Source: Ligilactobacillus pabuli (GTDB lineage: Bacteria > Bacillota > Bacilli > Lactobacillales > Lactobacillaceae). From it: DNA of 52,869 bases. Numbering within the stretch: position 1 is the stretch's first letter; each line of letters begins with the position of its first letter. The position numbers and the translations under genes were made by a program. The stretch spans positions 1 through 52,869 of the forward strand of contig NZ_BQXH01000016.1 in the NCBI RefSeq assembly GCF_022836475.1. The letters run 5' to 3'. The notes under the pieces were generated by a model, which saw only the letters and a list, made by a program, of their open reading frames with translations, did no database searches and had not been told where the DNA came from. Positions 15,798-24,044 of this stretch are shown piece by piece.

Positions 15798-15845
15798 CAG
15801 CCAGCTGGATTGTCTGCTCACTAAGATAATACAGCTGGTTTTTTG
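15798..15845 (+). terminator. Terminator of the OsmC gene
   Basis: AGCCAGCTG pairs with CAGCTGGTT around a loop of about 23 nt, followed by TTTTTTG. Confidence 0.65.
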
Positions 15846-15976
15846 TTGACATTAGTTGTTTGACAGCCGGCTTTTATCTCGGAATTTTCCATTTTTTTGC
15901 GAAAAAAGTAAAAAAAGTAAGAATTAAAAATTGTGGACCAAATAAATCGGTTGGTTAAGTTGGGTATAATACAAGC

Positions 15977-16100
15977 ATAGTTATTCGCGCAACTTAGAAC
16001 ATAGTTTTTACATATTAAAAAGTTGGCGCACAGGGTTTTAGGGATTTTTAGGGAAGAAAGAGGAGCTGCACTTCAAATTGAAGTGTGCTCCTCTTATTTT
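15977..16100 (+). ncRNA. Candidate small RNA (about 120 nt) between the OsmC and Mga-like genes
   Basis: A perfect -10 box TATAAT at 15965-15970 (no good -35) is followed by no open frame and, at 16057-16100, by a strong terminator. The RNA begins near TTATTCGCGCAACTT; GCGCAACTT can pair with AAGTTGGCGC at 16019-16028. The TTATTCGCG block (15981-15989) recurs in the candidate leader at 19461-19561. Convergent with the Mga-like gene. No known RNA family is recognised. Confidence 0.4.
16057..16100. terminator. Bidirectional terminator between the candidate RNA and the Mga-like gene
   Basis: AAGAGGAGCTGCACTTCAA pairs with TTGAAGTGTGCTCCTCTT, one bulged base. On the plus strand it is followed by ATTTTTG; on the minus strand it overlaps the end of the regulator gene, with a weak T run. 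Confidence 0.75.
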
Positions 16101-17530
16101 TGTGCTTTTTTTAGATGAAGTGCGTTGATGACAGACCGGAGATGAACCCAATCTTGGGCAGTTGGCGGACAACTCCATGTAATTTGTTGGGCTTTAATAC
16201 CAGAGCTATATTTGTCAGAAATAAAAAGATCCGTCCGCTTGTCTATTTTAGCGTCAACAACGATATTGACCGCAATTAACTTTTCGAGTTGGATCTTGAT
16301 AAATTGGTTATAGATCCGCCCGGGAGTAAAGTCCGCGACAATATGGACCTGGTCATTTAACAGTGTTGCTGGAAATTCGTTTAAAATCAACAAAAGATAT
16401 TGGTAAAAAAGCTGGGCAGCTGATGATGCAGACAGCTCAGGTTGGTTAATTTTTTGCCGCAGATCAATAAACTGGTGAGCAATCCGACTGATCATGGGGT
16501 GAGACTGGGTCATCTGCTTGATTACTTTTTTAGGAACATAAGTATTAATGAAAAAGAACGGTGACAGACTTTGAGCGTTTAACTGGGTCAGTTCCTGCCA
16601 GAAAATGGGAAAATCTGTGCGACTGTCGGTAATTCCCAGCGTTTCTTCCAGTGAGTCAGTTTGCTGGTGACAGAGTTGATAGACAGTTGCGTGGTTCTTT
16701 AATAATGGCAACGGCGCTAGCGGCGACAGAGAAAAAATCGTTAGATAGGCATTAAAAAAGAGTACCTCGTGGTAGGCTTGGCTGTCACTGAGACCAAAGT
16801 TCTTTTTTAAATAATCTTTAGTTCGGTCAAATTTTTGACTGTCCGGCTTGTTTAACAGGTCATCATCAGCAGTTAAAAAAGTTCGTTTATTCCGAATGCG
16901 TAACAACTGGACTGCAATCAAGTTGATCAATTCTTTTTTTTCGGCATAGGTTGGTTCAAGCTGCCAGTTAAAAATCAAAAAGTTAATTGAATTATGCAGA
17001 AATTTACTGAGCTTTTGAAAAATCAGTGGACTGCTGCCAAAAAAGAAAACAATAATGTGTTGTAAAAGTACTCGTTTTTCAATCTCACTTTCCATCTTTT
17101 GGTCTGGCAGGGCACGGCGTAAATCAGAAAACATTTTATGCTTGGCACGGTAGTAAGTGGATTGGCTGATTCCGTTGGTTTTGAGAAAGTTAGCCCGGGA
17201 ACCGCCAATACCAAGACCATCGTTCAATAAGATCTTGAGATTTTGTGATTCCTTCGCTAATAAGACGGTTAAAAATTCCAGCGTTTGTGTAGTGACTTTT
17301 CCCACTGTCAGTCCAGATTCTGGTTCGTAAGTAAAATGCAAAGACTTGCTTTTAGCACTTAGAGCCGCTAATTGTTCGCAGGCTGCTTTTGCCTGGTAGG
17401 AACTGATTGCTAAGTCTTGTTTTAATTCAGCTACAGAAAGTTGTTCACGTTGCTCATGGGCGCATTTTTGGATGATCCGTAACAATAATTGTTGGTTTTC
17501 ATCCAATAAACAATCGAAGCCCTGTGCCAT
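16094..17530 (-). CDS. Mga-like helix-turn-helix transcriptional regulator
   Basis: A 478-aa regulator with the domain order of Mga/AtxA-type proteins. An N-terminal winged HTH (LSVAELKQDLAISSYQAKAACEQL, about 34-57) is followed by a second HTH around NFLKTNGISQSTYYRAKHKM (about 114-133), PRD-like helical domains, and an EIIB-like C-terminal segment (IVVDAKIDKRTDLFISDK). No membrane segment. The ATG has GGAG 10 nt upstream. The gene upstream on the same strand encodes a YczE-like membrane protein 37 bp away. Target genes and signal are unknown; control through phosphotransferase-system phosphorylation of the PRDs is possible. Confidence 0.75.
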   Translation of the reverse strand: MAQGFDCLLDENQQLLLRIIQKCAHEQREQLSVAELKQDLAISSYQAKAACEQLAALSAKSKSLHFTYEPESGLTVGKVTTQTLEFLTVLLAKESQNLKILLNDGLGIGGSRANFLKTNGISQSTYYRAKHKMFSDLRRALPDQKMESEIEKRVLLQHIIVFFFGSSPLIFQKLSKFLHNSINFLIFNWQLEPTYAEKKELINLIAVQLLRIRNKRTFLTADDDLLNKPDSQKFDRTKDYLKKNFGLSDSQAYHEVLFFNAYLTIFSLSPLAPLPLLKNHATVYQLCHQQTDSLEETLGITDSRTDFPIFWQELTQLNAQSLSPFFFINTYVPKKVIKQMTQSHPMISRIAHQFIDLRQKINQPELSASSAAQLFYQYLLLILNEFPATLLNDQVHIVADFTPGRIYNQFIKIQLEKLIAVNIVVDAKIDKRTDLFISDKYSSGIKAQQITWSCPPTAQDWVHLRSVINALHLKKAQK

Positions 17531-17567
17531 GGATCATTCAGCTCCTTCCTATGACAAATGGTAAAAT

Positions 17568-18242
17568 TCAGCCGTTGAAATCTAAGTTTTGGTGGTTTAG
17601 TTTTGGAAAAACGATCCGGTCACAGAGACCAACAAAGTATCCCTGGAATAGAAATGAAAAGACCGTTCCAATATTGATGGCCCAAATACTGTGTGTCGCA
17701 ACCACACAGATCACGATCAAGACGATCGGCACTAAAAATGAACCGGTCTGAGCTATCGCAGCGTTGCCGTGGAAAAATTTAAAGCGGATAATTTGCATAA
17801 AATCATCATTTGGATGTAAAAAGAGGTTAACTCGCTGGTAAATCGAAACTCCTGCAGCTATCATTAAAATCCCGCCAATATCTAAGAGAACTTTGGCGAG
17901 AACAGGTAAAGCTGGTAGGCCGGTTTTGGCAAACAGTTCGGCGATTTTGCCCACCAAATAACTAAAAGGCAACATGAAAACAAAGTTGCCGAGAATGCGG
18001 CGCCAGTCAAATTTGCCGAGAAAAAGTGCATTGGTTAAGACGACCGCAACGCCTTCCCAAAATAAGACGCCGGTCAAGCTGAAACCTAAGAAATGTGAAA
18101 TGTTAACCGAAGAGGCGGTCCATAAGGCACTCCCCATATTGAGGGCGACGGTTAAAGCATTTCCGCAAGAATTAATTAAGATAGAAATAGTAATTAAAAT
18201 AATATCACCATAGATAGTGACTGAGCCGTTTTTTCGATACAT
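17568..18242 (-). CDS. YczE/YyaS-like integral membrane protein
   Basis: A 224-aa membrane protein with five or six helices, of the COG2364/YitT-neighbouring type of unknown function. Typical features are GDIILITISILINSCGNALTVALNMGSALWTA at the start and a conserved N-P-N-D-D-F motif (LHPNDDFMQIIRFKF) between helices. I start at ATG 18242 (MYRKNGSV); AAGGAG lies 12 nt upstream and the longer frame would include the ribosome binding site. A TTG one codon upstream is an alternative. It may be co-transcribed with the Mga-like regulator gene. Confidence 0.7.
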   Translation of the reverse strand: MYRKNGSVTIYGDIILITISILINSCGNALTVALNMGSALWTASSVNISHFLGFSLTGVLFWEGVAVVLTNALFLGKFDWRRILGNFVFMLPFSYLVGKIAELFAKTGLPALPVLAKVLLDIGGILMIAAGVSIYQRVNLFLHPNDDFMQIIRFKFFHGNAAIAQTGSFLVPIVLIVICVVATHSIWAINIGTVFSFLFQGYFVGLCDRIVFPKLNHQNLDFNG

Positions 18243-18500
18243 CAATATTTTAGACTCCTTAATTATCAAATAAGTAGGTAACGGGTATTAGTTTGGTGCT
18301 TCAGCTCCTATTATAGGCTAAAATGTGTCCAGAAAAAAAGAAGATGTTTTTAATTTTGTGAGTAACAGGGGGAAGGTATGGCCAAATAGTCCAGCAAATT
18401 GTTTGAAAAAAGAGCTAATAAATGATAGCTTTCAAGTAGAGCAGTTTAGATTTTTTAGTGGACTAGGTTGCAAGGCTGATTTGAAAATTAAAGAGAATGG

Positions 18501-19376
18501 ATGGTGACAGTGATGGAGCAGACATGGCAACAGCAGTTACCCTTGAGTGGGATCCGCGAGGTCACAGCCGTTTCTGGCGGTGATGTTAATTTGGCGTATT
18601 GCGTTCAAACTGACCAGCAAAATTATTTTTTGTTAGTGCAGCCGGCAGAAACAGCAGATTTTTATGCTGGTGAAATTGCAGGGCTTAAAGCTCTAGCGGC
18701 AGCAGACATTAAAGCTCCGCGAGTTTTAGCAAATGGTCAAATTAATGGTGATGCATTTCTATTGCTGGACTACTTGCAACAAGGTCCAAATGGCAGTCAG
18801 GCTGACCTGGGCAGGTTAGTGGCTAAAATGCACCATTACTATAGTCCAACTGGAAAATATGGATTTAGCGAATCGTATCGTGGTGCAAGTATGACTTTTG
18901 CTAATACTTGGACGGATAGCTGGGCGGCATTGTTCATTGACCAAAGAATGGATCAGCTGAAAGATGCGTTAGTCAAAAAACAACTGTGGCAAGAAGCGGA
19001 ACTTGAAAGATATACCCAAGTTCGGGCCAGCATGGCAGCTGAGTTGGCGCGCCACCAGAGTGAACCAAGTCTTTTGCACGGTGATTTGTGGGGCGGTAAT
19101 CACATGTTTTTACGCGATGGGCAACCAGCCTTGATCGATCCAGCGGCCTTTTATGGTGACCGGGAATTTGATTTAGGGTGTAGTTTAGTTTTTAATGCTT
19201 TCGATGAAGAATTTTATGCTGCCTACCAGGAGGCCTATCCATTAGCAGAGGGCTATCAAAAACGGCTAAAATATTATGCATTGTATTTGTTGATGATCCA
19301 CTTAGAAAAATTTGGCGGAATTTACGCTGGGGAAGTTGATCGCTTGGTAACTGCAATTTTGGAAGAAGCAAACTAA
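18501..19376 (+). CDS. Fructosamine kinase family protein
   Basis: A 291-aa kinase-like protein of the fructosamine-3-kinase/aminoglycoside phosphotransferase fold, expected to phosphorylate ketosamines (glycated amines) or a related small molecule with ATP. The catalytic loop HGDLWGGNHMF (about 196-206, Asp and Asn present) and the metal-binding DPAAFYGDREFDLG (about 213-226) match the FN3K pattern. The N-lobe has SGGDVNLAYCV and the ATP region LLLDYL. Start: ATG 18501, or ATG 18513 (MEQTWQQ) behind GGTGA; the second is equally credible. In 18270-18500 only weak, unsupported frames are seen. Confidence 0.85.
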   Translation: MVTVMEQTWQQQLPLSGIREVTAVSGGDVNLAYCVQTDQQNYFLLVQPAETADFYAGEIAGLKALAAADIKAPRVLANGQINGDAFLLLDYLQQGPNGSQADLGRLVAKMHHYYSPTGKYGFSESYRGASMTFANTWTDSWAALFIDQRMDQLKDALVKKQLWQEAELERYTQVRASMAAELARHQSEPSLLHGDLWGGNHMFLRDGQPALIDPAAFYGDREFDLGCSLVFNAFDEEFYAAYQEAYPLAEGYQKRLKYYALYLLMIHLEKFGGIYAGEVDRLVTAILEEAN

Positions 19377-19425
19377 GAAGGTTCATCTTTTATGTGGAAT
19401 TTACTATGATTTAGCGGTTAAATTT

Positions 19426-19454
19426 TCGACATTTAGCTCGTAGCAAGGTATAAT
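19426..19454 (+). promoter_or_regulatory. Strong promoter of the candidate RNA/leader before the AI-2E-family gene
   Basis: TCGACA (19426-19431), a 17-bp spacer and a perfect TATAAT (19449-19454). Confidence 0.65.
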
Positions 19455-19460
19455 AGAGTT

Positions 19461-19561
19461 GTACTGGAAATAGAATTAACCGGTATAAAATTATTCGCGT
19501 CAAATTGATGTTTAGTAATGCACACAGAAGTTCCCAGCCGGTTACTGGGAACTTATTTTTT
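19461..19561 (+). ncRNA. Candidate small RNA or attenuating leader (about 100 nt)
   Basis: Transcript from the promoter at 19426 to the terminator at 19528-19561. It contains no credible reading frame. It carries the TTATTCGCG block (19491-19499) shared with the candidate RNA at 15977. Its segment TAACCGG (19477-19483) is the exact complement of the terminator loop CCGGTTA (19538-19544), which would allow a pseudoknot. It may be free-standing or may control the downstream permease gene at 19668. Confidence 0.45.
19528..19561 (+). terminator. Intrinsic terminator/attenuator with loop complementary to upstream RNA
   Basis: AAGTTCCCAG and CTGGGAACTT form a perfect 10-bp stem with the 7-nt loop CCGGTTA, followed by ATTTTTTT. 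Confidence 0.85.
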
Positions 19562-19578
19562 TAGGGACATTACTAGGT

Positions 19579-19640
19579 GAGCTGCGTGAGGCAAGAGATA
19601 GCAATGATTGTTTCTTAACCGTTTCACTCCGCTCTGTGAT
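19579..19640 (+). repeat. Nested-hairpin repeat, core-deleted copy
   Basis: The left end GAGCTGCGTGAGGCAAGAGA is joined through 12 bp to the right end TTTCTTAACC-GTTTCACTCC-GCTCTGTGAT. The inner hairpin and the conserved TCCGC/TGCTC blocks are missing. It ends 28 bp upstream of the AI-2E-family start codon. Confidence 0.7.
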
Positions 19641-19667
19641 AAAAAATATGAAATGAGGGAGAGCTAT

Positions 19668-20888
19668 ATGGAAGGAAAAGATTCGAAAGTTACTAAGAAA
19701 AGTGAGGCAGGCAAGTGGTCCGCTTCGTGGTTTTTTAATTGGATCGTTAATAGTCGTTTGGCGATCTCATTATTAGTGATTTTATTAGTTTTACTAGTGA
19801 TTTTGGTGTTGGGAAAAATGAAATGGATCTTTAGTCCGCTCACCATTATCCTGAACACTGTCGCAATGCCGGTGATTTTAGCCGGAGTCTTTTATTATTT
19901 GATTAATCCTTTAGTAGATTGGACAGAAAAAAAGTATCATGTCCGTCGCTCACTGACAATTACCGGTGTGTTTGTCATTTTGGCACTTTTGATTGCCTGG
20001 GGGATCGGGTCATTGATTCCAGTCATTCAAACACAGACCCAGGAATTCTTAAATAACTGGCCTGAATACTGGGATAAGTTGGAAAAATTCATTTTAGGAC
20101 TCTTTTCTGCGGATGGACTGAAGGATCTGCAAAATAAACTAGCCTCGATCAACTCTGAAGTTGGAGATTTTCTGAAGCCGGGCAAGGCCATCAGTTTCTT
20201 GCCGAAGTCCTTGAATTCGTTAGGAAGTATTATCTCGCGAGTGACTTCCGTTATTATTTCGGTGGTGACAGCCCCGTTGATTTTATTTTATCTTTTAAAG
20301 GACGGACATGATTTGCCAGATTATCTGGTTAGCTTCTTGCCCAATCGGTATCGTTTAGGGGTCAAGGATGTTTTCAAATCAATGAATACACAGTTAAGTA
20401 ATTACATTCGAGGCCAACTGGGAGTAGCATTTTTGGTGGCGCTAATGTTTTGGATCGGCTATATGATCATTGGCTTGAAGTATGCATTGTTATTGGGGAT
20501 TATTGCCGGTTTCTTAAACTTGATTCCATATTTGGGCTCATTTTTAGCGATGGTTCCAGCTGTGGCGCTCGGTCTGTTTACTTCACCATTTATGCTGGTG
20601 AAAGTTTTAATAGTTTTCGTCATTGAACAGACACTAGAAGGTCGATTGATCTCACCACTGATCTTAGGCAATAGTATGAAGTTCCATCCGCTGACTGTTT
20701 TATTTGTACTTTTGGTCTCAGGTAAAATTTTTGGTTTGTTGGGTGTGATCATTGGGGTTCCAGGCTATGCTGTTTTAAAAGTCATCGTTTCGACTTACTT
20801 TGACTGGTTTAAACGCAGCCATCCGAACCTGTATGTCACTGGACAAACGGAAAATAAAATTATTATTCAAAAGGACGATGACCAGTAA
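19668..20888 (+). CDS. AI-2E family transporter (PerM/YdbI-like)
   Basis: A 406-aa integral membrane protein of the AI-2E transporter family, whose members include autoinducer exporters and sodium/proton antiporters. About eight helices are seen with a cytoplasmic-like insert (about 120-185). Family hallmarks are VMPVILAGVFYYLINPLVDW-like early helices, LILFYLLKDGHDLP, and the C-terminal PLTVLFVLLVSGKIFGLLGVIIGVPGYAVLK. The ATG at 19668 follows GAGGGAGAG; the frame is open upstream through the repeat but lacks a site. It lies behind a promoter-terminator leader and a truncated repeat, so its expression may be attenuated. Substrate unknown. Confidence 0.85.
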   Translation: MEGKDSKVTKKSEAGKWSASWFFNWIVNSRLAISLLVILLVLLVILVLGKMKWIFSPLTIILNTVAMPVILAGVFYYLINPLVDWTEKKYHVRRSLTITGVFVILALLIAWGIGSLIPVIQTQTQEFLNNWPEYWDKLEKFILGLFSADGLKDLQNKLASINSEVGDFLKPGKAISFLPKSLNSLGSIISRVTSVIISVVTAPLILFYLLKDGHDLPDYLVSFLPNRYRLGVKDVFKSMNTQLSNYIRGQLGVAFLVALMFWIGYMIIGLKYALLLGIIAGFLNLIPYLGSFLAMVPAVALGLFTSPFMLVKVLIVFVIEQTLEGRLISPLILGNSMKFHPLTVLFVLLVSGKIFGLLGVIIGVPGYAVLKVIVSTYFDWFKRSHPNLYVTGQTENKIIIQKDDDQ

Positions 20889-20951
20889 GCGAGTTGATTG
20901 ACGGCAAACTTTTGGATGTGTTAGGTTGATAGTGAGTGGAAAGGAAGTCTA

Positions 20952-21596
20952 ATGATGAAAGTTTTTGTAATTGGTGCAGGCGGCAATGTTGGTTGTTTGG
21001 CAGTAGAAAAGTTAGTCGCTGCTGGTCATCAAGTGATGGCAGGTGTTCATCGTGAAGCCCAAGTTGCTGATTTTAAGCAGCAGGGAGTTGCGGCAGAAAT
21101 TTTTGACCTCTTAGGCCAGCCGGAAGAAATGGCTAAACAGCTTGAAGGCTATGACGCAATCGTCTTTAGTGCCGGCTCTGGCGGAAAAACTGGGTCTGAC
21201 ATGACCATCTTAGTTGACCTGGATGGAGCGGTTAAGAGCATGCAAGCAGCGGAAATTGCGGGCGTGAAACGTTATGTGATGGTCAGTGCAATCTTTGCGG
21301 AAGACCGGACCAAGTGGATCTCCATTAAACCATACTATGCTGCTAAATTCTACGCTGATGAGTGGTTAAGACATCGAACAGCATTGGATTACACAATTTT
21401 AGAACCAGGAGCCTTAACGTTTGAACCAGGAACTGGCCAAGTTACGACTAAGATTCCTGAAGAAGGCGGCTCAATCAGCCGGACTGACGTGGCAGCGGCA
21501 ATCGTGGCTAGTTTGCAACAGGATAAGACGATCGGCAAAGTGATTCCTTTGATTCAAGGCGACACTCCAGTCGAACAGGCTTTGCAAGAAATTTAA
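20952..21596 (+). CDS. NAD(P)-binding SDR-like protein (YwnB/NmrA type)
   Basis: A 214-aa Rossmann-fold protein of the atypical short-chain dehydrogenase group. The nucleotide motif VIGAGGNVGCLAVEKL (about 5-20) fits GxxGxxG. YYAAKFYADEWL (about 127-138) carries the Y-x-x-x-K-like pair, and EPGALTFEPGTG is typical of the NAD(P)H-binding family. Two consecutive ATG codons follow AAAGGAAG; either may be used. Such proteins are often redox-sensing or quinone-reductase-like; no specific reaction can be assigned. A terminator follows at 21612. Confidence 0.8.
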   Translation: MMKVFVIGAGGNVGCLAVEKLVAAGHQVMAGVHREAQVADFKQQGVAAEIFDLLGQPEEMAKQLEGYDAIVFSAGSGGKTGSDMTILVDLDGAVKSMQAAEIAGVKRYVMVSAIFAEDRTKWISIKPYYAAKFYADEWLRHRTALDYTILEPGALTFEPGTGQVTTKIPEEGGSISRTDVAAAIVASLQQDKTIGKVIPLIQGDTPVEQALQEI

Positions 21597-21611
21597 ACTA
21601 TAACTTAATTT

Positions 21612-21643
21612 AGACGCTATCAGATAACGGTAGCGTCTTTTTT
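21612..21643 (+). terminator. Terminator of the SDR-like gene
   Basis: AGACGCTA pairs with TAGCGTCT, followed by TTTTT. Confidence 0.85.
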
Positions 21644-21768
21644 ATGCAAAGAATGAGGTGGAACGCCGATGTCTGTCAGTAGATGCAAATGCGAACCCTG
21701 TTTCTCCAAAACAACGACCGCAAGTACGAAACTAGCCAACTCCAGCAATCTTTTTCCAAAATAAATAA

Positions 21769-21812
21769 ATAGAGGCCTTCCCAACGCTACAGTCAGTGGG
21801 GGAGACCTCTAT
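21769..21812 (-). terminator. Terminator of the ktrBA operon
   Basis: Minus-strand hairpin ATAGAGGTCTCCCC / GGGAAGGCCTCTAT, followed by a T-rich run (TTATTTATTTT) 12 bp behind the ktrA stop. Confidence 0.75.
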
Positions 21813-21823
21813 AGTTCTTCGGA

Positions 21824-22528
21824 TTAGTATTCGTTGAATTCTTTATCAAAATTATTAACGGCTTTAACTGAGCCAATGACTGCCAGCATATCTTTATAAT
21901 GCACGATACTTCGGGCATCCGGATAAACGTTGACGTGATCTTCTTGAATGACGGCAATCACGTTGACATCAAATTTATTCCGTAAGGATAGTTCGCCTAA
22001 CGTCCGTTCAGTGTATTTTTTGTTATTCACTTCGACTTCGGCCAGGGTCACATCTTCACTCAGATCCAAGTAATCGATAATATGCGGCTGACGATGGTGC
22101 ATGACGATTCGTTTAGCCATATCAGATTCAGGCTGAACGATTTGGTCGGCACCAATCCGTTCCAGGATGCGGGCATGACTGCGGTCTTGTGCCTTACAAA
22201 TCAGGTCCTTGACGCCTAGATCCTTACAGTTCAAGGCGGAAAGCACGCTGGCTTGGATGTCAGAGCCGATCGTAATGAAGACGTGGTCAAATGACGCAAT
22301 GTTGAGCTTGCGCAAGGATTCTTCGTCCTGAGCGTCAGCGATAACTGCTTTATTGGCGACGTTCATATACCGGTTCACTAATTTTTCTTTAGTGTCGATG
22401 GCTAAGATATCTTGGTGCTCAGCCGCAAGTTCACGACATAAGGCACCGCCGAACTTCCCCAAACCAATGATAGCGTAATTCTCATCGGCCCGAGTGACAT
22501 TGTTTTTATTTTTAAATTTATTATCCAA
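21824..22528 (-). CDS. ktrA: Ktr potassium uptake regulatory subunit
   Basis: A 234-aa cytoplasmic RCK protein that gates KtrB. The N-terminal TrkA-N Rossmann domain shows YAIIGLGKFGGALCREL (about 18-34, GxGxFG) and the acidic end of beta-2, LAIDTKE. A TrkA-C domain follows (about 150-225, VTLAEVEVNNKKYTERTLGEL), where cyclic di-AMP binds in known KtrA proteins. It starts with TTG; the ribosome binding site GGAGGGTG lies inside the end of ktrB, and the genes overlap by 8 bp. Order is ktrB then ktrA. Confidence 0.9.
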   Translation of the reverse strand: MDNKFKNKNNVTRADENYAIIGLGKFGGALCRELAAEHQDILAIDTKEKLVNRYMNVANKAVIADAQDEESLRKLNIASFDHVFITIGSDIQASVLSALNCKDLGVKDLICKAQDRSHARILERIGADQIVQPESDMAKRIVMHHRQPHIIDYLDLSEDVTLAEVEVNNKKYTERTLGELSLRNKFDVNVIAVIQEDHVNVYPDARSIVHYKDMLAVIGSVKAVNNFDKEFNEY

Positions 22529-23864
22529 TCAGAACACCCTCCTCTGGGTAGCGGAAGTCATCTTGATGATTTTTAGCATTAAGTACAGTATACATAACAT
22601 TGAAGATACCAACTCTGCCAATGAACATCATTAACATAATAACGATCTTCCCGACTAAGGTTAAATGTGCAGTTAAGCCTAAGCTGATACCTGTCGTACC
22701 AAATGCAGCTAAAACTTCAAAAATAATGTATTCGAGACCCATCTCTTTGTTTAAAGGCTGGGTCATACATAAGACAAAGGTTGCGATAGTAATGATCGAA
22801 AAGGCGACAATGATCAAAGTTAACGCCCGATAAATATTTTCACGGGGAAAACGACGGTTACTAAAGTTCACATCGTGACGGCCGCGTAAGGTTGCCCAGG
22901 TTTGAACTGCCAATAATCCAATAGTAGTACTTTTGACCCCACCGGCGGTTGAACCAGGGGTGCCTCCGATAAACATCAGCATCATGGTCAAAAAGATACC
23001 TGCCATTGATAAATGGCCATAATCAAAAGTAATTAGGCCTGCGGTTCGTGGTGTGACTGCCATGAATAAAATATTACTGAATTTTTGAAAAATTGTTGCA
23101 TCAGGATCGATGCTGTTAAAGCCGCGCTCAGTCAAAGTATACAAAATTAGACTGGCAATGAAAATGATTGCCCCAGTCCGCAGTGAAAGCTTGGTATGCA
23201 GTGAGAGGGTGTGACGCTTATGATAGGTCAACAGGTCTCGCCAGACCAAGAAACCAACTGAACCGCATAAAATCATGATCCCTAAGACAAATAAAAGGTA
23301 GGTATCATGTTTGAAAATACTGACACTTTCATCAAATAGTGAAAAACCAGCGTTACAGAAAGCAGAAACTGCGTGGAAGACGCTGTACCAGAGTCCGCGC
23401 CAGAAACCGTACTTCGGTAAAAAGTCGCAGAACAATAGGACTGCACCGCCGCCTTGAATTCCTAAAGATAGTCCGACAATTAAGCGGACCAGTTTAATTT
23501 GTGATAGGTGTTGCAGGTTTAAAGATTCTTGTGCTAATAATTGGGTTGATAACCGTAATTTTCTGCGGGAGGTCGTAAACATTAACACCATGAAAGTCAT
23601 GAATCCTAAACCACCGATCTCGCTTAACATCATAATGACGAACTGTCCAAAAAATGACCAGTAAGTGCCCGTTTCTACTAGGGTCAGGCCGGTGACACAA
23701 GTAGCACTGGTTGATGTAAATAAGGCGATGACAAATGATGATTCGATTCCTTTAACTGTTGCGATAGGCAGTGTTAATAGTAGTGCTCCTAATAAAATGA
23801 CCGCCACGAAACCAATTGTCAGAGTAGTTGACAACGAGAAGTGACGGTTAGCAAAGGTAAACAA
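22521..23864 (-). CDS. ktrB: Ktr potassium uptake membrane subunit
   Basis: A 447-aa potassium-translocating protein of the Trk/Ktr/HKT superfamily with four pore repeats. The selectivity-filter glycines are seen in TCVTGLTLVETG, AFCNAGFSLF, GGTPGSTAGGVKS and AFGTTGISLGL. TTG start (MFTFANRHF) 7 nt behind AAAGGAGG. A TATAAT box lies upstream on the minus strand (complement near 23896-23901). The upstream gap of under 200 bp, shared with the divergent SRAP gene, is too short for a ydaO-type cyclic di-AMP riboswitch and none is seen. Confidence 0.92.
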   Translation of the reverse strand: MFTFANRHFSLSTTLTIGFVAVILLGALLLTLPIATVKGIESSFVIALFTSTSATCVTGLTLVETGTYWSFFGQFVIMMLSEIGGLGFMTFMVLMFTTSRRKLRLSTQLLAQESLNLQHLSQIKLVRLIVGLSLGIQGGGAVLLFCDFLPKYGFWRGLWYSVFHAVSAFCNAGFSLFDESVSIFKHDTYLLFVLGIMILCGSVGFLVWRDLLTYHKRHTLSLHTKLSLRTGAIIFIASLILYTLTERGFNSIDPDATIFQKFSNILFMAVTPRTAGLITFDYGHLSMAGIFLTMMLMFIGGTPGSTAGGVKSTTIGLLAVQTWATLRGRHDVNFSNRRFPRENIYRALTLIIVAFSIITIATFVLCMTQPLNKEMGLEYIIFEVLAAFGTTGISLGLTAHLTLVGKIVIMLMMFIGRVGIFNVMYTVLNAKNHQDDFRYPEEGVLIG

Positions 23865-24044
23865 GCAAAAACCTCCTTTACAATACTATTTCGATTTGAT
23901 TATACACTTTTGCGCACCATTTTAACACCGCCGATTTTTAGCGAATAAATCGCGCAAAAAAATTCTCACAGTTAAGTTGATGGACTTATATGTTAAACTG
24001 TTAATGTTGGTCGGTTGAGTGCAATGTAAATGGAGGTAGGCAAA

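Noticed and set aside
18325-18507. 60-aa open frame before the fructosamine-kinase-like gene
   Set aside because: GTG start without ribosome binding site, low-complexity start and overlap with the next gene; no sign of coding.
19461-19561. T-box leader
   Set aside because: No T-box sequence (TGGNACCGCG type) is present and the downstream gene is not an aminoacyl-tRNA or amino-acid gene.
23865-24044. Cyclic di-AMP (ydaO) riboswitch upstream of ktrB
   Set aside because: The gap is too short and holds the divergent SRAP gene's upstream region; no riboswitch core is seen.
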